DNA from: Streptomyces sp. S.PB5
Lineage (GTDB): Bacteria > Actinomycetota > Actinomycetes > Streptomycetales > Streptomycetaceae
Length of the DNA stretch: 64,000 nt
Direction: 5' to 3'
Assembly: GCF_030403745.1 (NCBI RefSeq)
Contig: NZ_JAQMWP010000007.1
Span: 124,001 to 188,000, forward strand
The notes under the pieces were generated by a model that searched no databases, had not been told where the DNA came from, and saw only the letters and a program-made list of their open reading frames with translations. A program made the position numbers and the translations under genes. Every line of letters starts with the position of its first letter. Positions within the stretch are counted from its first letter, which is position 1. Of the stretch, positions 54,008 to 62,185 are shown in pieces.

Positions 54008-55222
54008 ATGGAACACAGGGATGGTCGGACCGCACCGCCGGCACTCGGCGTGGGCATGGTCGGTTACGCGTTCATGGGCGCCGCCCACTCACAAGGGTGG
54101 CGTACCGTCGGACACGTCTTCGACCTGCCGTTGCGGCCGGTCCTGGCCGCGATCGCCGGCCGCGACGCACACGCCGTGCGGGCGGCCGCCGACAAGCACG
54201 GCTGGGCAGCGACGGAGACCGACTGGCGCGCCCTCGTGGCCCGCGACGACGTACAGCTCGTCGACATCTGCACCCCGGGCGACAGCCATGCGGAGATCGC
54301 GATCGCGGCGCTGGCGGCGGGCAAGCACGTGCTGTGCGAGAAGCCCCTGGCCAACTCGGTCGCGGAGGCCGAGGCCATGGCCGCGGCCGCCGAAGCGGCG
54401 CGCTCGCGCGGGCAGTTGACCATGGTGGGCTTCAACTACCGCCGGGTGCCCGCCCTCGCCTTCGCCCGGCGGCTCATCGCCGACGGCAGGCTCGGCACAG
54501 TGCGCCATGTGCGGGTCAGCTACCTCCAGGACTGGCTGGTCGACCCCGACTTCCCGCTGACCTGGCGGCTGCAGCGCGAGCACGCCGGCTCGGGGGCGCT
54601 CGGCGACCTCGGCGCGCACATCGTCGACCTCGTGCAGTACCTGGCGGGCGAGGCGCTGGTCGGTGTCTCCGCCCAGATGGAGACCTTCGTCAAGGAGCGC
54701 CCGCTTCTCGACGGGGCCTCCTCGGGCCTGACCGCTTCCGGCGGCCCCCGGCGCGGTCCGGTGACCGTCGACGACGCGGCCCTGTTCACCGGCCGGCTCG
54801 CCTCGGGGGCGCTGGCCACGTTCGAGGCGAGCCGGATGGCGTCCGGGCGCAAGAACGCGCTGCGGCTGGAGGTGAACGGCGAGCACGGTTCGCTCGCCTT
54901 CGACCTGGAGCGGCTGAACGAACTGTCCTTCCACGACCACCGGGAGCCCGCCGCGACGGCGGGGTTCCGCCGGATCGTCGTCACCGAGCCCGACCACCCC
55001 TACCTGGAGGGCTGGTGGCCGCCGGGCCACGGCCTCGGCTACGAGCACAGCTTCGCCCACCAGGCCCGCGACCTCGTCGAGGCGATCGCGACCGGCACCG
55101 ACCCGATGCCGTCGTTCGCCGACGGTCTCCAGGTGCAGCGGGTGCTCGCCGCGGTGGAGGAGAGCGCGCAGAAGAACTCCGTCTACACCCCCGTCCAGGG
55201 CGTCGAGGCCGAAGTCCGGTAG
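54008..55222 (+). CDS. Gfo/Idh/MocA-family NAD(P)-dependent dehydrogenase
   Basis: 404 residues. The Rossmann motif GVGMVGYAFMG lies at 14-24 and the catalytic Lys of the CEKPLANS block at about 112. The C-terminal beta-sheet domain includes GSGALGDLGAHIVDLVQYL. ATG 54008 follows GGAGG at 53996-54000. It lies 68 bp after the binding-protein gene, so it is probably part of the importer operon and oxidises the imported substrate. Family members act on inositols and on sugars oxidised at C1 or C3. Confidence 0.9.
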   Translation: MEHRDGRTAPPALGVGMVGYAFMGAAHSQGWRTVGHVFDLPLRPVLAAIAGRDAHAVRAAADKHGWAATETDWRALVARDDVQLVDICTPGDSHAEIAIAALAAGKHVLCEKPLANSVAEAEAMAAAAEAARSRGQLTMVGFNYRRVPALAFARRLIADGRLGTVRHVRVSYLQDWLVDPDFPLTWRLQREHAGSGALGDLGAHIVDLVQYLAGEALVGVSAQMETFVKERPLLDGASSGLTASGGPRRGPVTVDDAALFTGRLASGALATFEASRMASGRKNALRLEVNGEHGSLAFDLERLNELSFHDHREPAATAGFRRIVVTEPDHPYLEGWWPPGHGLGYEHSFAHQARDLVEAIATGTDPMPSFADGLQVQRVLAAVEESAQKNSVYTPVQGVEAEVR

Positions 55223-55260
55223 AGACAAGAGGGAGCGGCGACCCCTGGCTGCCCGGACAT

Positions 55261-55283
55261 CTTTGTCCTCGCTCTGGAAAAAG
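55261..55283. promoter_or_regulatory. ROK-type operator candidate, copy 2 (upstream of inositol-phosphate-synthase-like gene)
   Basis: CTTTGTCCT, 5 bp, TGGAAAAAG, identical to the copy at 48531-48553 in all 18 non-spacer bases; only the 5-bp centre differs. It sits in the 204-bp gap between the Gfo/Idh/MocA gene and the synthase-like gene, about 145 bp before the GTG start. Confidence 0.72.
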
Positions 55284-55426
55284 TTCGCTTCCCTCTTGCA
55301 CAAGGGGTTCCCGTCGCAGACGAACGGGACTACGGTCCCAGTCGTGCACAGGCACCACAGAGTGATTCAAGACTGACGGCGCATCAGGGCCGAAGGCCCG
55401 TAAGCGTCCTCCTGGGGAGGCGGTCC

Positions 55427-56551
55427 GTGAACAACGACGGGAACACCACACCCACCGGTGTCTGGTTCGTCGGCGCCCGCGGATCGGTGGCCACCACCGC
55501 GGTCGCCGGTTGCGCGGCGGTCACCGCCGGACTGCGTCCGCCGACCGGCATGGTCACCGAGACCCCGCCGTTCGACGGCACCGGACTGCCGGCCCTGGCC
55601 TCGCTCGTCTTCGGCGGTCACGACGTCGCCGACTCCCCGCTGCCGAAGCGGGCCGAACACCTCACCGACGCGGGCGTCCTGCCGCACGGGCTCGCCTCCG
55701 CCGTACACGCCGAACTGCTCGCCGCGGAGAAGGAGACACGGTTCGGCGGCCCGCTCCCGGACGACCCGCGCGACGACGAGGAACTCGTCGCGGACCTCGC
55801 CGCCGACCTCACCTCCTTCCGTACGCGCAACGAGCTGGCCCGCGTGGTCGTCGTCAACGTCGCGTCCACGGAACCGGCGCCCGCGCCGGATGCGTTACGA
55901 CTGCCGCCCAGCTCCCTCTACGCGGCCGCCGCCCTGCGCGCCGGCTGCCCCTACGTCAACTTCACGCCGTCCACCGGCCTGCGCACCCCGCCCCTCACAA
56001 AAGCCGCCGCGGCCGCCGGACTTCCGCACGCCGGCCGCGACGGCAAGACCGGCCAGACCCTGCTGCGGGCCGCGCTCGCCCCGATGTTCGTCCAGCGGGC
56101 CCTGCATGTACGGGCCTGGTCCGGCACCAATCTGCTCGGCGGCGGCGACGGGGCGGCGCTGGCCGACCCGGGCGCGGCCGCCGCGAAGAACGCCGGCAAG
56201 GCACGCGTCCTGACCGAGACCCTCGGGCACACGCCGGAAGGCGAGGTGCACATCGACGACGTACCGGCGCTCGGCGACTGGAAGACCGCCTGGGACCACA
56301 TCGCCTTCGAGGGCTTCCTCGGTGCGCGCATGGTCCTGCAGACCACCTGGCAGGGCTGCGACTCGGCCCTGGCCGCACCTCTTGTGCTGGACCTGGCCCG
56401 CCTGGTCGCCCGCGCCCACGAGGCGGGTCTGTCCGGACCGCTCCCGGAACTGGGCTTCTACTTCAAGGACCCCGACGGAGGACCGGCGGGTCTGCCGGAG
56501 CAGTTCACCGCGCTGCTGGCGTTCGCCGACCGCCTGCGCCGGGCGGGGTGA
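55427..56551 (+). CDS. myo-inositol-1-phosphate synthase-family protein
   Basis: 374 residues. NAD-binding GVWFVGARGSVATTAVAG lies at 11-28; FDGTGLPAL, YVNFTPSTGLRTPPL and DGKTGQTLLRA follow in the order found in this family, with WSGTNLLGGGDGAAL ahead of the catalytic-fold tail. GTG 55427 follows GGGGAGG. It belongs to the shorter actinobacterial branch rather than the housekeeping Ino1 that feeds mycothiol synthesis. Its substrate could be a hexose phosphate or another sugar phosphate. A ROK-type site lies upstream, and a Tat-exported isomerase follows after 253 bp. Confidence 0.82.
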   Translation: MNNDGNTTPTGVWFVGARGSVATTAVAGCAAVTAGLRPPTGMVTETPPFDGTGLPALASLVFGGHDVADSPLPKRAEHLTDAGVLPHGLASAVHAELLAAEKETRFGGPLPDDPRDDEELVADLAADLTSFRTRNELARVVVVNVASTEPAPAPDALRLPPSSLYAAAALRAGCPYVNFTPSTGLRTPPLTKAAAAAGLPHAGRDGKTGQTLLRAALAPMFVQRALHVRAWSGTNLLGGGDGAALADPGAAAAKNAGKARVLTETLGHTPEGEVHIDDVPALGDWKTAWDHIAFEGFLGARMVLQTTWQGCDSALAAPLVLDLARLVARAHEAGLSGPLPELGFYFKDPDGGPAGLPEQFTALLAFADRLRRAG

Positions 56552-56804
56552 CCGGGCCGAGCCGCACCGCCCGGCGCCCGCTTCGCCTCCGTACCCCTTG
56601 ACCATCCCCCCCACGCGGCCGTCGCGGCCGCCTCTCCGCGAGCGACGAAACAGGTCGCTCGTCCTGGAACCCCACCCCCCGCGCAGTGCCCGGCCGCGTT
56701 GCGGCCACTGAAGTGAACGCCCTTCTCCTGCGGCTCACCGCGCTCTGCCGAGGCGGCGGCCGTCAGGCACCCGCAGCACCGCGACGAAGAAGGAGAGAAC
56801 CCCT

Positions 56805-57998
56805 GTGACCGCGTTCAACGACGAAGCCGGCACCGACCGAGCCGGCACCGACCGAGCCGGCACCGACGACGCCCTGCGCCGCACGCTCGGCGTCAGCCGC
56901 CGCCGTTTCCTGAGCACCTGCACGGCCGCCACCGCCGCGGCGATCGCCGCCCCGGTCTTCGGCGCCGCACCCGCGCTGGCGCAAGACAGAACCGGAGCCG
57001 CCGGCGACGACCGGGGCCGCTCCGCCCTGGTCCCGCCGCACAAGCGCGGCATCATCCTCTACACCGTCCGTGACGCCGTCGCCCGCGACCCGCTCGCCTC
57101 CGACCTGCCCTCCGGTTTCCGCGAGGTGTTCCGGCAGCTCTCGCGCTTCGGCTACCGCCAGGTGGAGTTCGCCGGCTACGGCCAGCACGCCAACGCGCCC
57201 GGCGGCGCCGACCTCGGCACCGTCCAGGGCGCGAGGCTGCTGCGCTCCTGGCTCGACGAGTACGGTCTGCGGGCGCAGGGCAGCCACGGCTACATCCCGC
57301 CGTCCTGGCCGCTGACCACGTCGGACCTGGACACCTTCAAGCGCTGGCTGGAGATCGCCAACATCATCGGCATGGAGCACATGGGCACCGGCAACGACCC
57401 CACCAACAGCCGCTACCGGGCCGACTGGGACATCGCCGCGGAGAAATGGAACACGCTCGGTGAGACAGCCCGCCGTGAGGGCATCAAGCTCTACACCCAC
57501 AACCACGACGCGGCCTACGACTTCCTCCTCGACGGCGGCCCCCTGGACGACCAGGGCCGGCCGACCCGCAGCTCCGGCATCCGCAAGCTGGAGTACTTCG
57601 TGAAGGTCACGGACCGCAAGAGCGTCTATCTGGAGCTCGATGTGTTCTGGGCCCACGTGGCCCAGTACAAGTTCCACACCTACACCGCCCACGACGGCTC
57701 GCAGCGCGAGGACGTCTTCGACCCGGCCGCGCTCGTGGTCCGCAACAACAGCCGCTTCCCGCTCTTCCACGCCAAGGACGGTGTGGTGAACCCCCAGAGC
57801 GGCCTGGGCTACGACATGGTGCCGTTCGGCACCGGCGACATCGAATACCGGAGGTTCTTCACCCGGGTGGGGGCGAAGAACTACCACAACCCGATGGTCG
57901 AACAGGACAACGCGCCGAGCACGACCGCGCCCGGCCAGTCCCTGGAGTTCGCCAAGGTCGGCTACGACAACCTCGCGGCCCTGCGCGCCTGCAACTGA
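56805..57998 (+). CDS. Tat-exported sugar-phosphate-isomerase/epimerase-fold (xylose isomerase-like TIM barrel) protein
   Basis: 397 residues. A Tat signal with SRRRFLSTC (about 31-39) and a hydrophobic Ala-rich stretch ends near the AxA of PALAQD (about 60). The mature part is a TIM barrel with EFAGYG, GSHGYIPP, LYTHNHDAAY, YLELDVFWAH and FPLFHAKDG blocks, placing metal-ligating Glu, Asp and His residues as in IolE/IolI-type enzymes. GTG 56805 follows AAGGAGAG. The N-terminus has three AGTDR repeats before the signal. An exported member of this mostly cytoplasmic fold suggests action on non-phosphorylated substrate outside the cell, together with the secreted dehydrogenase that follows. Confidence 0.85.
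   Translation: MTAFNDEAGTDRAGTDRAGTDDALRRTLGVSRRRFLSTCTAATAAAIAAPVFGAAPALAQDRTGAAGDDRGRSALVPPHKRGIILYTVRDAVARDPLASDLPSGFREVFRQLSRFGYRQVEFAGYGQHANAPGGADLGTVQGARLLRSWLDEYGLRAQGSHGYIPPSWPLTTSDLDTFKRWLEIANIIGMEHMGTGNDPTNSRYRADWDIAAEKWNTLGETARREGIKLYTHNHDAAYDFLLDGGPLDDQGRPTRSSGIRKLEYFVKVTDRKSVYLELDVFWAHVAQYKFHTYTAHDGSQREDVFDPAALVVRNNSRFPLFHAKDGVVNPQSGLGYDMVPFGTGDIEYRRFFTRVGAKNYHNPMVEQDNAPSTTAPGQSLEFAKVGYDNLAALRACN
56825..56867 (+). repeat. 15-bp tandem repeat in the isomerase N-terminus
   Basis: AGCCGGCACCGACCG repeated 2.9 times with perfect identity, coding AGTDR-AGTDR-AGTDD upstream of the twin-arginine motif. It is in frame and adds a polar pre-sequence, so copy number may vary without breaking the gene. 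Confidence 0.85.
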
Positions 57999-58108
57999 CC
58001 TGACGTCACCCGCGGTTCCTGCCCGGCGAATCTGGCCGCCGGGCGGGTCCCCGGAGCGCCCGAAAAAGCAGGAAGTAACGGGGCAAACTTTCCCCGAACA
58101 GGCCGTGA

Positions 58109-58145
58109 CTTTGTCCTTGACGAGTTGAAAGTGGGCGCCCTAGCG
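58109..58145 (+). promoter_or_regulatory. promoter with partial ROK-type site upstream of the PQQ-type dehydrogenase
   Basis: CTTTGTCCT (58109-58117) is identical to the left half of the two sites at 48531 and 55261; the right half keeps GAAAG at the same spacing (14 of 18 non-spacer bases overall). A promoter TTGACG (58118-58123), 18 bp, TAGCGT (58142-58147 region) overlaps it, so a bound regulator would cover the -35 box. Confidence 0.5.
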
Positions 58146-58203
58146 TCCAACTCACGCATTTCGCCTGGCTCTTGACCCGCCGGCCAGACCAAAGGAGTTC
58201 TGA

Positions 58204-60324
58204 GTGCGTAACAGACGGATCGTCACCCTCATAGGGGCGGCTGCGCTGGCCGGAGCCGTCGGGCTCCTGCCGCTCCCCGCAGCCCAGGCCTCCCCGTCGG
58301 ACCCGGCGCCGCCGGCTTCGTCGGACTTCCAGAAGGTCACCCTCAACGACCGCCCGGGCGAGCCCATGGCCCTGGCCGTCCTGCCCGACCGGCGGGTGCT
58401 GCACACGGCCCGGACCGGCGAGATCCGGATCCACGACCCCAAGAGCGGCGTCAACTTCCTCGCCGCCGACATGAAGAAGAGCCCCGCCGGGCTCTACCAG
58501 CACGACGAGGAAGGCGTGCAGGGCATCGCCATCGACCCTGCCTTCGCCAAGAACCGCTGGGTCTACCTCTATTACTCGCCCCGCCTCGACACTCCCATGG
58601 ACGACCCGGCCACCCCGGGCGTCAACGAGGGCGACGCACCGCAGTTCGGCACGGCCGCGGACTTCGCCAAGTACAAGGGATACACACGGCTTTCGCGGTT
58701 CAAGCTCGTCGGCAACAAGCTCGACTACAACACCGAGCAGAAGATCATCGACGTACCCGCCGACCGCGGTATCTGCTGCCACGTCGGCGGCAAGATCGAC
58801 TTCGACCACAAGGGCAACCTCTTCCTGTCGACCGGCGACGACTCCAACCCGTTCTCCTCCGACGGCTACGCCCCGATCGACGACCGCCCCGACCGCAACC
58901 CCGCCTACGACGCGCGGCGCACCGCGGGCAACACCAACGACCTGCGCGGCAAGGTCCTGCGCATCAAGGTCAAGTCGAATGGCGGCTATTCCGTACCCAA
59001 GGGCAACCTCTTCGCGCCGGGCACCGCGAAGACCCGCCCCGAGATCTACGCCATGGGCCTGCGCAACCCCTTCCGCTTCACCGTGGACGAGCGGACCGGT
59101 GAGCTCTACGTCGGCGACTACTCGCCCGACGCCAACACCGCCAACCCGGGCCGCGGCCCTGCCGGGCAGGGGCGCTGGATGGTCATCGACCGCCCCGCCA
59201 ACTACGGCTGGCCGTTCTGTGTGACCCCGGACATGCCGTACCAGGACTACGACTTCGCCACCCAGACCTCCAGCGGCGCCTTCAACTGCGCGAAGCCGGT
59301 CAACGACTCGCGCCACAACACCGGCCGCAGTGAGCTGCCCCCGGTCGAGGACTCCGAGATCGTCTACGGCTACGGCGCCTCCGCGGAGTTCCCCGAACTC
59401 GGCACCGGTGGCATCGGCCCCATGGGCGGCCCGGCGTACCGCTACGACAAGCACAACAAGGCCGCCAACCGCTGGCCCCAGTACTTCGACGGCAAGCCGC
59501 TCTTCTACGAGTGGACCCGTGACCAGATGAAGGCCATCACCCTCGGCAGGAACAACGAGGTCCAGAAGATCGAGGACGCGATCCCCACGATCACGACGGA
59601 CGGCCCGATCGACGCCGAGTTCGGCCCGGACGGCGCCCTGTACGTGCTGGAGTACGGCACCGGCTACTTCGCCGAACTGCCCGAGGCACAGCTCTCCCGC
59701 ATCGACTTCACCCGGGGCAACCGCACCCCGGAGCCCAAGGTCGCCGCGGACGTGGTCAACGGCACCAGGCCGCTGACGGTCCAGTTCTCCAGCGCCGGCA
59801 CGAAGGACGCCGACGGCGACGCGCTGCGCTACGCCTGGGACTTCGACGCCGACGGCACCGTGGACTCCAGGGAGGCGAACCCGACGCACACCTTCACCGA
59901 GAACGGCGTCTTCGACGCCACGCTGAAGGTCACCGACAGCACCGGGCGCTCGGCCTCCGCCTCCGTTCCCGTCGTGGTCGGCAACAAGGCGCCGGTCGTC
60001 TCCCTCACCACCGACCCGGCTCCGCACGGCGGCACGCCGTTCCACTGGGGCGACACGGTCACCTGGCAGGTCACCGTCACCGACGACCAGCCGGTGGACT
60101 GCGCCAAGGTCACCGTCTCGTTCATCCTCGGCCATGACACCCACGGCCACCCGCTGTCCACGAGCAACGGCTGCTCCGGATCGTTCGAGACCTTCGTCGA
60201 CGGCGGCCACACCGGCTCGGACAACCTGAAGGCGGTCTTCAACGCCTCCTACACCGACACGCCCCCCGCCGGCCTTCCGGCCCTCTCGGGCAGCGCCGAG
60301 GTCGCGCTGACCCCGGCCGACTGA
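58204..60324 (+). CDS. secreted PQQ-dependent sugar dehydrogenase-like beta-propeller with PKD domain
   Basis: 706 residues. A Sec signal (MRNRRIVTLIGAAALAG...) ends near AQA-SP at about residue 29. The body (about 40-500) is the soluble glucose/sorbosone dehydrogenase propeller, recognisable by EGVQGIAIDPAF, ICCHVGGKIDFD, YAMGLRNPFRF and DAEFGPDGALYVLEYG. A PKD domain follows (about 505-596, YAWDFDADGTVD), then a C-terminal beta-sandwich rich in Thr and Ser. GTG 58204 is preceded by AAAGGAG. It probably oxidises a sugar outside the cell; no transmembrane anchor is present. Convergent folD is separated from it by a strong terminator. Confidence 0.88.
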   Translation: MRNRRIVTLIGAAALAGAVGLLPLPAAQASPSDPAPPASSDFQKVTLNDRPGEPMALAVLPDRRVLHTARTGEIRIHDPKSGVNFLAADMKKSPAGLYQHDEEGVQGIAIDPAFAKNRWVYLYYSPRLDTPMDDPATPGVNEGDAPQFGTAADFAKYKGYTRLSRFKLVGNKLDYNTEQKIIDVPADRGICCHVGGKIDFDHKGNLFLSTGDDSNPFSSDGYAPIDDRPDRNPAYDARRTAGNTNDLRGKVLRIKVKSNGGYSVPKGNLFAPGTAKTRPEIYAMGLRNPFRFTVDERTGELYVGDYSPDANTANPGRGPAGQGRWMVIDRPANYGWPFCVTPDMPYQDYDFATQTSSGAFNCAKPVNDSRHNTGRSELPPVEDSEIVYGYGASAEFPELGTGGIGPMGGPAYRYDKHNKAANRWPQYFDGKPLFYEWTRDQMKAITLGRNNEVQKIEDAIPTITTDGPIDAEFGPDGALYVLEYGTGYFAELPEAQLSRIDFTRGNRTPEPKVAADVVNGTRPLTVQFSSAGTKDADGDALRYAWDFDADGTVDSREANPTHTFTENGVFDATLKVTDSTGRSASASVPVVVGNKAPVVSLTTDPAPHGGTPFHWGDTVTWQVTVTDDQPVDCAKVTVSFILGHDTHGHPLSTSNGCSGSFETFVDGGHTGSDNLKAVFNASYTDTPPAGLPALSGSAEVALTPAD

Positions 60325-60343
60325 CACCGGCACCGACCCCATC

Positions 60344-60385
60344 GAGGCCGGGGAGCACCCCTCAGCGGGGGTGCTCCCCGGCCTC
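60344..60385. terminator. bidirectional terminator hairpin between the PQQ-type dehydrogenase and folD
   Basis: Perfect 18-bp stem (60344-60361 with 60368-60385, starting GAGGCCGGGGAG) and a 6-base loop TCAGCG. It lies between two convergent genes, and its right arm runs into the folD stop codon (60384-60386). There is no U-tract, as usual for streptomycete terminators. Confidence 0.88.
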
Positions 60386-61277
60386 ACGCGTGACTGCGGG
60401 CGGCCTCGGGACTCTTCGCCCAGGCGCGTTCGGCTGCCTCGACGATGTTGGTGAGGAGCATGGCGCGGGTCATGGGACCGACGCCGCCGACGGGGGGTGC
60501 CAGGGTGCCGGCGACCTGGTCGACGTCGGGGTGGACGTCGCCGAGGATGCCTTCGACGGTGCGGGTGAGACCGACGGAGAGGACCGTGGCACCGGGTTTG
60601 ATCCAGTCGGGCCGCACGAGGTGGGCGACACCGGCCGCGGCGACGACGACATCGGCGGCGCGGGTGTGGGCGGCGATGTCGCGGGTGGCTTCGTGGCAGA
60701 GGGTGACGGTGGCGTGCTCGGTGCGGCGGGTGAGCATCAGGCCGAGGGGGCGGCCGACGGTGATGCCGCAGCCGATGACGCAGAACTGGGCCCCGGTGAT
60801 GGGGACTTGGTGGCGCCGGAGCAGGTCCAGGATGCCGCGCGGGGTGCAGGGCAGGGGTGCGGGGACGCCCAGGACGAGGCGGCCGAGGTTGGTGGGGTGC
60901 AGTCCGTCGGCGTCCTTGGCGGGGTCGACGAGTTCGAGCACGGTGTGCATGTCGAGATGGGCGGGCAGGGGGAGTTGGACGATGAAGCCGGTGCAGGCGG
61001 GGTCCGCGTTCAGGCGCAGTACGGCCGTCTCGACGTCGGACTGGGTGGCGGTCGCCGGCAGGTCGACGCGCAGGGAGGCGATGCCGACCTCGGCGCAGTC
61101 GCGGTGCTTTCCGTTCACGTAGGAGCGGCTGGCGGGATCGTCGCCGACGAGGATCGTGCCCAGGCCGGGGGTGATGCCGCGCTCGCGCAACACGCCGACG
61201 CGGGCGGCGAGTTCACGTTTGATGTCCGCGGCGGCTGCGGAGCCGGAGAGAACGGTCGCGGTGGTCACGGTGCACAC
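60384..61277 (-). CDS. folD: bifunctional methylenetetrahydrofolate dehydrogenase/cyclohydrolase
   Basis: 297 residues. The substrate block SYVNGKHRDCAEVGI has the catalytic Lys; the folate-site QLPLPAH, the NADP-site GCGITVGRPLGLML and the C-terminal GGVGPMTRAML are present. It interconverts methylene-, methenyl- and formyl-tetrahydrofolate. GTG 61277 has GGAAC directly upstream; GTG 61268 is the alternative. It is the last gene of the minus-strand sox-sdaA-purU unit, where it would process methylene-tetrahydrofolate made by sarcosine oxidation, so it is likely a second, pathway-specific copy. Confidence 0.93.
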   Translation of the reverse strand: MCTVTTATVLSGSAAAADIKRELAARVGVLRERGITPGLGTILVGDDPASRSYVNGKHRDCAEVGIASLRVDLPATATQSDVETAVLRLNADPACTGFIVQLPLPAHLDMHTVLELVDPAKDADGLHPTNLGRLVLGVPAPLPCTPRGILDLLRRHQVPITGAQFCVIGCGITVGRPLGLMLTRRTEHATVTLCHEATRDIAAHTRAADVVVAAAGVAHLVRPDWIKPGATVLSVGLTRTVEGILGDVHPDVDQVAGTLAPPVGGVGPMTRAMLLTNIVEAAERAWAKSPEAARSHA

Positions 61278-61320
61278 GTTCCGTTTCTGTGCAGGCCGGT
61301 CGTCGAAGGCGCCGGCGGCG

Positions 61321-62175
61321 TCAGCTGAAGATGACCGTGCGGTTGCCGTGCAGCAGGACCCGGTTCTGGCAGTGCCAGTTGACCGCGCGGGCCAGCGCGG
61401 TGCGTTCGGCGTCGCGGCCGACGAGGACGAGCTGGTCGGCGGAGAGACGGTGGTCGACGCGGATCACCTCCTGCTCGATGATGGGGCCCTCGTCCAGGTC
61501 GGCGGTGACGTAGTGGGCGGTGGCACCGACGTGCTTGACGCCGCGCTGGTAGGCCTGGTGGTAGGGCTTGGCGCCGACGAAGCTCGGCAGGAACGAGTGA
61601 TGGATGTTGATCGCCCGGCCCTCCAGCTTCTTGCACAGGTCGTCGGAGAGGATCTGCATGTAGCGGGCCAGGACGACCAGGTCGATGGCGTGCTCGTCGA
61701 CGAGTTCCAGCAGACGTGCCTCGGCCTGGGGCTTGGTCGCCGCACTGACCGGGACGTGCTCGAAGGGCAGGCCCGCCGCATCAGCCAGGGGCCCCAGATC
61801 GGGGTGGTTGGAGACGACGAGCGCGATGTCGGCGTCCAGGGTGTCGCTGCGCCAGCGGTAGAGCAGGTCGGCCAGGCAGTGGTCGAACTTCGACACCATC
61901 ACCAGGATGCGGGGCTTGACCGAGGCGTCCCGCAGCTGCCACTGCATGCCGTAGGTGCCGGCGACGGCGTCGAAGGCCTCCTTGAGACCACCGAGGGTGA
62001 TCGACTCGTCCGTGGTCCTGAACCCGGTGCGCAGGAAGACGAGTTCGTGGTCGGGGTCGTCGAACTGCTGGTGCTCGGTGATGTCACAGCTGTGCCGGAC
62101 CAGGAAACTGGTCACCGCGTTGACGATACCGGGGCGCTCGGGGCAGCTCAGGGTGAGAACGAACTGGGTGCTCAT
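61321..62175 (-). CDS. purU: formyltetrahydrofolate deformylase
   Basis: 284 residues. An ACT-like N-terminal domain (about 5-80, LSCPERPGIVNAVTSFLV) precedes the formyltransferase-fold catalytic domain. The catalytic Asn, His and Asp are seen in INIHHSFLPSF and TADLDEGPI. It releases formate from 10-formyltetrahydrofolate and regenerates tetrahydrofolate. ATG 62175 has GAGGAGA upstream. It lies 10 bp after sdaA and 43 bp before folD, and in sarcosine oxidase operons it drains one-carbon units. Confidence 0.94.
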   Translation of the reverse strand: MSTQFVLTLSCPERPGIVNAVTSFLVRHSCDITEHQQFDDPDHELVFLRTGFRTTDESITLGGLKEAFDAVAGTYGMQWQLRDASVKPRILVMVSKFDHCLADLLYRWRSDTLDADIALVVSNHPDLGPLADAAGLPFEHVPVSAATKPQAEARLLELVDEHAIDLVVLARYMQILSDDLCKKLEGRAINIHHSFLPSFVGAKPYHQAYQRGVKHVGATAHYVTADLDEGPIIEQEVIRVDHRLSADQLVLVGRDAERTALARAVNWHCQNRVLLHGNRTVIFS

Positions 62176-62185
62176 GGCTGTCTCC

